In this document: in pieces, positions 60,357 through 64,000 of the stretch
Layout of the letters: each line of letters starts with the position of its first letter
How positions within the stretch are numbered: the first letter of the stretch is position 1
Source of the DNA: an uncultured Oscillibacter sp.
Lineage (GTDB): Bacteria > Bacillota > Clostridia > Oscillospirales > Oscillospiraceae
Direction of reading: 5' to 3'
Length of the DNA stretch: 64,000 bases
Assembly: GCA_900548505.1 (NCBI GenBank)
Contig: URKI01000002.1
Span: 21,438-85,437 of the forward strand
The notes under the pieces: model-generated
What the model was told of the DNA's origin: nothing
The model's database searches: none
What the model saw: the letters and a program-made list of their open reading frames with translations, nothing else
Position numbers and translations under genes: made by a program

Positions 60357-60575
60357 TTATCGGTCCTCTTCGATCACCAGATTCATGTGGCTTGCATCCA
60401 GCTTGCCGTCAGCCACCTCGTGGATGGCCAGCGTGACGGGCTTTTCCGTCAGATGCTCGCCGGTCTCCTCGGCCGTCTCGGCGATCTGCCGGGCGCGCCG
60501 GGCCACCACGTTGACCAGCATATAGCGGTTGGGGATGTAACTGGTGAGTTTGTTCATTGCGGGATACAGCATCAT
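60357..60575 (-). CDS. rpoZ: RNA polymerase omega subunit
   Basis: A 72-aa omega subunit: YIPNRYMLVNVVARRARQIA is the conserved core, followed by KPVTLAIHEVADGKLD. Two adjacent ATGs (60575, 60572) are possible starts; GGAAG lies upstream. Sits between gmk and priA as in other Firmicutes. Confidence 0.92.
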   Translation of the reverse strand: MMLYPAMNKLTSYIPNRYMLVNVVARRARQIAETAEETGEHLTEKPVTLAIHEVADGKLDASHMNLVIEEDR

Positions 60576-60642
60576 AATAATCTACTTCCATTCTGCCGGA
60601 TTTCGGCTGATTTTTTTGTCGTTTTACGGAGATGACGGTTTT

Positions 60643-61239
60643 TTATCTTCCGCTGATGATCTCCATGCGCTCCTTGGGTTTGCAGTGCTCAGCGGTCATG
60701 ATGGCATTGAGCTCTTCCACCGCGTTCTCCACGCTGTCATTGATCACGAAATAGTCATAGGTATGGGCGGTCTGGAATTCCACCTTGGCACGCAGCAGCC
60801 GCTTCTGGATCTTTTCCAGCGTGTCGGTGCCGCGCTCCGTCAGCCGCCGCTCCAGCTCTTCCCAGCTGGGGGGAGCAATGAAAATACGCACGGCGTCCGA
60901 ACGTTTGCTGGTGACCTGGATGGCACCCTGGACCTCAATGTCCAAAATCACATCCAAACCGCGGTTCATGGCGTCATCCACGAAGCGCTTGGGCGTTCCG
61001 TAGAAGTTGCCAACATACTCGGCGTACTCCAGAAACTCGTCTTTGGCGATCCAGGAGCGGAACGTATCCACGTCCAAAAAGTGGTAGTGGACACCATTGA
61101 CCTCTCCGGGCCGGGGGTCTCTGGTGGTGGCGGAGACGGAGAAATAGACATTTTTCCGCCGCTCCATCAGGGCCTGCAGCACCGTGCTCTTTCCGACGCC
61201 GGAGGGGCCGGAAACAATAAAGGTTTTCCCTCTTCTCAT
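60643..61239 (-). CDS. gmk: Guanylate kinase
   Basis: Phosphorylates GMP to GDP. P-loop TFIVSGPSGVGKSTVLQALM, GMP-binding SATTRDPRPGEVNGVHYHFL, and DIEVQGAIQV. ATG 61239 is preferred over TTG 61248 because AAGGAG is correctly spaced from it. Directly follows remA. Confidence 0.96.
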   Translation of the reverse strand: MRRGKTFIVSGPSGVGKSTVLQALMERRKNVYFSVSATTRDPRPGEVNGVHYHFLDVDTFRSWIAKDEFLEYAEYVGNFYGTPKRFVDDAMNRGLDVILDIEVQGAIQVTSKRSDAVRIFIAPPSWEELERRLTERGTDTLEKIQKRLLRAKVEFQTAHTYDYFVINDSVENAVEELNAIMTAEHCKPKERMEIISGR

Positions 61240-61244
61240 AATTT

Positions 61245-61496
61245 TCAATCTCCTTCTGCCCCGTGCTGTTCCGTCCGTGCGCCGAAACGCTCCGGCGGCA
61301 GGGCGGACAAGATCACGTGGTCACTGTCCATGATAAAGATGGATGCGGTCTTACGGCCGTAAGTCGCATCGATCAGCATGCCGCGTTCCCGGCTCTCCTG
61401 GACCATGCGCTTGATGGGGGCTGAGTCCGGACTGACGATGGCCAGCAGCCGGTCCCGGGAGACCAGACTGCCAAATCCAATATTGATCAGTTCCAT
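61245..61496 (-). CDS. remA: RemA/DUF370 family regulatory protein
   Basis: An 83-aa DUF370 protein ([20 protein letters not shown], then [20 protein letters not shown] and the [20 protein letters not shown] block). In B. subtilis RemA is a DNA-binding activator of biofilm matrix genes. Lies between yicC and gmk, exactly as there. Confidence 0.93.
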   Translation of the reverse strand: MELINIGFGSLVSRDRLLAIVSPDSAPIKRMVQESRERGMLIDATYGRKTASIFIMDSDHVILSALPPERFGARTEQHGAEGD

Positions 61497-61500
61497 GGCG

Positions 61501-62382
61501 TCACTCGATGTTCTGCACCTGCTCGCGCATCTTCTCCACTTCAGCCTTCAGCTGGACCACGATCTGGGCGATGGAGACGTCGTTGCACTTGGAGCCGATG
61601 GTATTGGACTCGCGGTTGACCTCCTGAATCAGGAAGTCCATCTTACGGCCCATGGGCTCGTCCGCGCGCAGCATGGTGCGCAGCTGGGAGGTATGGCTCC
61701 GCAGGCGTACCGTCTCTTCGTCCACGGCGACCTTATCGGCGTAGATGGCGGCTTCGGTGAGGATGCGCTGGGGATCGATGGTGGTGCTTTGCAGGACCTC
61801 CTGCATACGGGCAGTCAGCTTGGCACGGTACTCGGCCACGGTCTCGGGAGAGCGTGCTTCCACACGGGCGGTGCAGTCGTCAATGGTGTCCAGCCGGGAG
61901 GCGATGTCCTCCGCCAGCTTCTCCCCTTCCACGGCGCGCATGGTGTTGTAGGCCTTGAGGGCCTCATCCAGCACGGTGCAAAGATCCTCACTGACGGTTT
62001 CCAGATCCTCGTCTGCCTTGGTGACGGTCAGCACATCCGGGAAGCGGGCCAGGGTCTCCGGGCTCACCTGATAGGTCTCACTGCCGCACAGGGAGGACAA
62101 TGTCTGCAGCGCGGCGGCGTACTGTGCTGCCAGCTCCTGGTTCACGCTGACCTTGGCCACATCTGCGGCGGAGGCGTCCACGGTGATGAACACGTCCACC
62201 TTTCCCCGGGAGACGGCCTTTTGCACGCGGCCCTTCACGGCCTCCTCGGCAAAGGCGTACATCCGGGGCATTTTTACAGTGCAGTCCAAATAACGGTTAT
62301 TGACAGAGCGCACTTCCACGGTGATATCCCGTTTGTGCAGCTCCATACGTGCCCGGCCATAGCCGGTCATACTCTTGATCAC
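61501..62382 (-). CDS. yicC: YicC family endoribonuclease
   Basis: A 293-aa YicC/YloC protein: [33 protein letters not shown], and the C-terminal [20 protein letters not shown] block. Family members are metal-dependent endoribonucleases in RNA turnover. First gene of the yicC-remA-gmk-rpoZ-priA series. Confidence 0.93.
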   Translation of the reverse strand: MIKSMTGYGRARMELHKRDITVEVRSVNNRYLDCTVKMPRMYAFAEEAVKGRVQKAVSRGKVDVFITVDASAADVAKVSVNQELAAQYAAALQTLSSLCGSETYQVSPETLARFPDVLTVTKADEDLETVSEDLCTVLDEALKAYNTMRAVEGEKLAEDIASRLDTIDDCTARVEARSPETVAEYRAKLTARMQEVLQSTTIDPQRILTEAAIYADKVAVDEETVRLRSHTSQLRTMLRADEPMGRKMDFLIQEVNRESNTIGSKCNDVSIAQIVVQLKAEVEKMREQVQNIE

Positions 62383-62422
62383 GGTAACTTCCTCTCCATT
62401 CTATCACATATCGGCATGGCCG

Positions 62423-63070
62423 TCAGCAGATGGGACAGCAAATAAATCCGCCGCCGCTGCAAAGCGTATAGGCACAGCACAGGCTCAGGCAGGGATTGGA
62501 CCCGCACAGGTCCGTTCCGAACACGGTTCCGCTGGGACGGTAGGTGGTCTGCCCGGCGTTTTCCATGAAGTCCAGAGCGGCCCGGTACTCGGCGTTTCCG
62601 GGGTCCATCTGGCAGGCGGTCTGGTAATAGCGGCGGGCCTCGTCCATCCAGCCCCGGCGATAGCACACGGCACCGCGCAGGAAGTTCCACTCGGCGTTAT
62701 GATCGCTGTAATTGGCCAGAAGGGCTTCTGCCCGGCTCAGATTTCCGGAGTTGATGGCAAGGCGTACCTGCTGTAAAACAGAGCTGCCGGAGGAGCCCCC
62801 ATAGGACCCGCCGTACTGCTGGCGCTGATAGGCTCCGCCATAACTGCTTTGGCTGTATCCGCCGCCCTGCGCACCGCCCCGGGCACGGTCCCGGGTGATC
62901 TGCTCATAGGCGGCGTTGATCTCTTTCATTTTTTCCTGCGCCAGATCCGCCAGGGGATTGTCGTGGTAGTTGTCCGGGTGATACTTGCGAGCCAGGTCCC
63001 GGTATGCCTTTTTGACTTCTTCATCGGTGGCGGTTTCAGGCACGCCCAAAACCTCATACGGATCGTTCAT
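62423..63070 (-). CDS. J-domain protein with tetratricopeptide-like middle and hydrophobic Cys-rich end
   Basis: A 215-aa protein. The J domain (residues 1-65) has the HPD motif (YRDLARKYHPDNYHDNPLAD), which stimulates a DnaK ATPase. A Gly/Tyr/Gln-rich linker, a helical repeat region (INSGNLSRAEALLANYSDHN) and a Cys-rich hydrophobic tail follow (NPCLSLCCAYTLCSGGGFIC). Overlaps the next gene by 4 bp. Not the main DnaJ: no zinc fingers. Confidence 0.86.
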   Translation of the reverse strand: MNDPYEVLGVPETATDEEVKKAYRDLARKYHPDNYHDNPLADLAQEKMKEINAAYEQITRDRARGGAQGGGYSQSSYGGAYQRQQYGGSYGGSSGSSVLQQVRLAINSGNLSRAEALLANYSDHNAEWNFLRGAVCYRRGWMDEARRYYQTACQMDPGNAEYRAALDFMENAGQTTYRPSGTVFGTDLCGSNPCLSLCCAYTLCSGGGFICCPIC

Positions 63071-63969
63071 GTGCTTTCCTCAACATTCTTGCGTTTTCTT
63101 TCTATGCCCCGTGCCCTGGGACGAAAAGTGCCGTCCAGCACGGCTTTTCCAACCTGGAAAAGGCCGCTGTAAATGGTGGATTCCAGAAGCTTTGACCAGC
63201 AGCCAAAATTCCCAAGTTCGTAAGCAGTGGCGATCATGCGGACGGAGTGATCCAGGGACTGGGCGAACAGATGCCGGCTCTCCGGCGTCCAGACGCCGTC
63301 ACGCAGATCAAAGCGCAGCGCCACAGGGTTATAATTCCCGGAATGGGCATCTTTTTTCAGATCATCTGCCGCGTCGATCAAATAGATCCAGCGTCCCAGA
63401 TGGTAGAGCATCTGGGCAAGTACCCGGCGCTGAACCACATCTTCCACCTGGTCGGCGCTCCGCGCCAATAAAACGGCAAACGCGTCCGCTGCCTGATCCA
63501 TGGAAGCGCACCGTGCCTTTTCCAACTGACGCAGGATAGAAAGCTGCTTCTTTACCGCCGCATCGAAATCGGGGCGAAGCCTGGCTGCCCGCCGGTAGGC
63601 CGGCTCCAGTACAGAGGAAGCGGCCCGGTATTTGGTGCCGTGGAGCCAGTCGTGGTCCTCCACCCCGTCCCGCAGCTGCCAGTAGGCGAGGATGACGCTC
63701 TCATCTGCCGCCAGCTCCATAGCAGAGCTGCTTTGCAGGAACGGGCGCTTTTTGTGGGGGGAGGCGATGCACCGGCTACGGAGGACGCTGCCTTCATCCG
63801 GCGCGGAGAGCAGGATGGCTAGATAGGTGAAATCGTAATTGAGAATGAAGCGCGCCGCGGGACCGTACCGCCGCCCCAGCGTGTGACAAAGACCGCAGTA
63901 GACCTGCTGGAACCGCAGGCGCTCCTCCTCATCCAGGGCCTCTAGAGGCGGGCGAACATAGCCGTACAT
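63067..63969 (-). CDS. DUF5685 family protein
   Basis: A 300-aa alpha-helical protein with N-terminal RFQQVYCGLCHTLGRRYG (two Cys) and a HLGRWIYLIDAADDLKKDAH block typical of DUF5685, a family often paired with small J-domain proteins. It is translationally coupled to the J-domain gene. Function unknown. The remaining 31 bp of the window hold no assignable gene. Confidence 0.82.
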   Translation of the reverse strand: MYGYVRPPLEALDEEERLRFQQVYCGLCHTLGRRYGPAARFILNYDFTYLAILLSAPDEGSVLRSRCIASPHKKRPFLQSSSAMELAADESVILAYWQLRDGVEDHDWLHGTKYRAASSVLEPAYRRAARLRPDFDAAVKKQLSILRQLEKARCASMDQAADAFAVLLARSADQVEDVVQRRVLAQMLYHLGRWIYLIDAADDLKKDAHSGNYNPVALRFDLRDGVWTPESRHLFAQSLDHSVRMIATAYELGNFGCWSKLLESTIYSGLFQVGKAVLDGTFRPRARGIERKRKNVEEST

Positions 63970-64000
63970 TAAAACAAGCGGACGATGCGGAAGATCAGTC

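Noticed and set aside
1..64000. CRISPR arrays, insertion sequences, rRNA genes, restriction-modification operons
   Set aside because: No spaced direct-repeat array, transposase frame, rRNA sequence or methyltransferase/restriction pair was seen on either strand.

Overview
The window is chromosomal DNA from a GC-rich, spore-forming member of the Clostridia, most like the Oscillospiraceae (Flavonifractor/Oscillibacter-type gut bacteria). The evidence is a dense set of endospore genes (SpoIID-like, SpoIIM-like, SigH, YunB, a CotJ operon, CwlD, SpoIVA, SpoVM, a SPOCS-LysM protein), PPi-dependent phosphofructokinase, bacterial type A RNase P RNA, and Firmicutes gene order. The genus is an inference; no 16S gene is present.

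Layout. 0.1-16.5 kb: mostly plus-strand housekeeping genes (SpoIID-like, queA-tgt-yajC, spoIIM-xerD, an ECF sigma factor with its membrane partner, ruvC-ruvA-ruvB, glmM, sigH, trmK-nif3, yebC). 16.5-22.9 kb: a complete filamentous-phage (inovirus) prophage of about 6.3 kb between two dif-like sites. 23-35.4 kb: an Hpt protein plus hybrid histidine kinase, rnpB, murD, yunB, ligA, the cotJ operon, cwlD, radA, and a tyrosine recombinase with a nearly perfect dif-like palindrome about 90 bp upstream. 35.4-49.6 kb: a mixed block (SLH/GH18 protein, fba, pfp, HNH nuclease, coaX, alkA-ogt, spoIVA, an amino-acid ABC transporter, SPOCS-LysM, spoVM). 49.6-64 kb: a minus-strand cluster yicC-remA-gmk-rpoZ-priA-def-fmt-(metalloprotease)-rsmB-rlmN-prpC-prkC-rsgA-spoVM, close to the B. 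subtilis order but lacking coaBC and rpe at their usual places. Plus-strand genes dominate left of about 35 kb and minus-strand genes right of it, as expected where two replichores converge; the palindrome at 34229-34256 sits at that switch.

The most interesting object is the prophage. The two ends let one rebuild the phage site (attP) and the empty chromosomal site (attB): both are 11-6-11 dif-like sites with the same 6-bp centre CTAAAG, and the phage left arm ATTGAACAAAA is identical to an arm of the palindrome beside the recombinase at 34 kb. On the rebuilt circle the rep gene reads through attP, through a tRNA-like gene, and stops at a TGA that abuts the Shine-Dalgarno of the adsorption-protein gene. 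The excised phage would therefore have one continuous replication-plus-virion transcription unit driven from a promoter near 18.1 kb, with an operator overlapping its start. Integration cuts this unit in two, swaps the Rep C-terminus for host-encoded residues, and leaves the virion genes without a visible promoter. The phage also carries duplicated major-coat genes and a divergent, very AT-rich repressor/DUF2726 pair.
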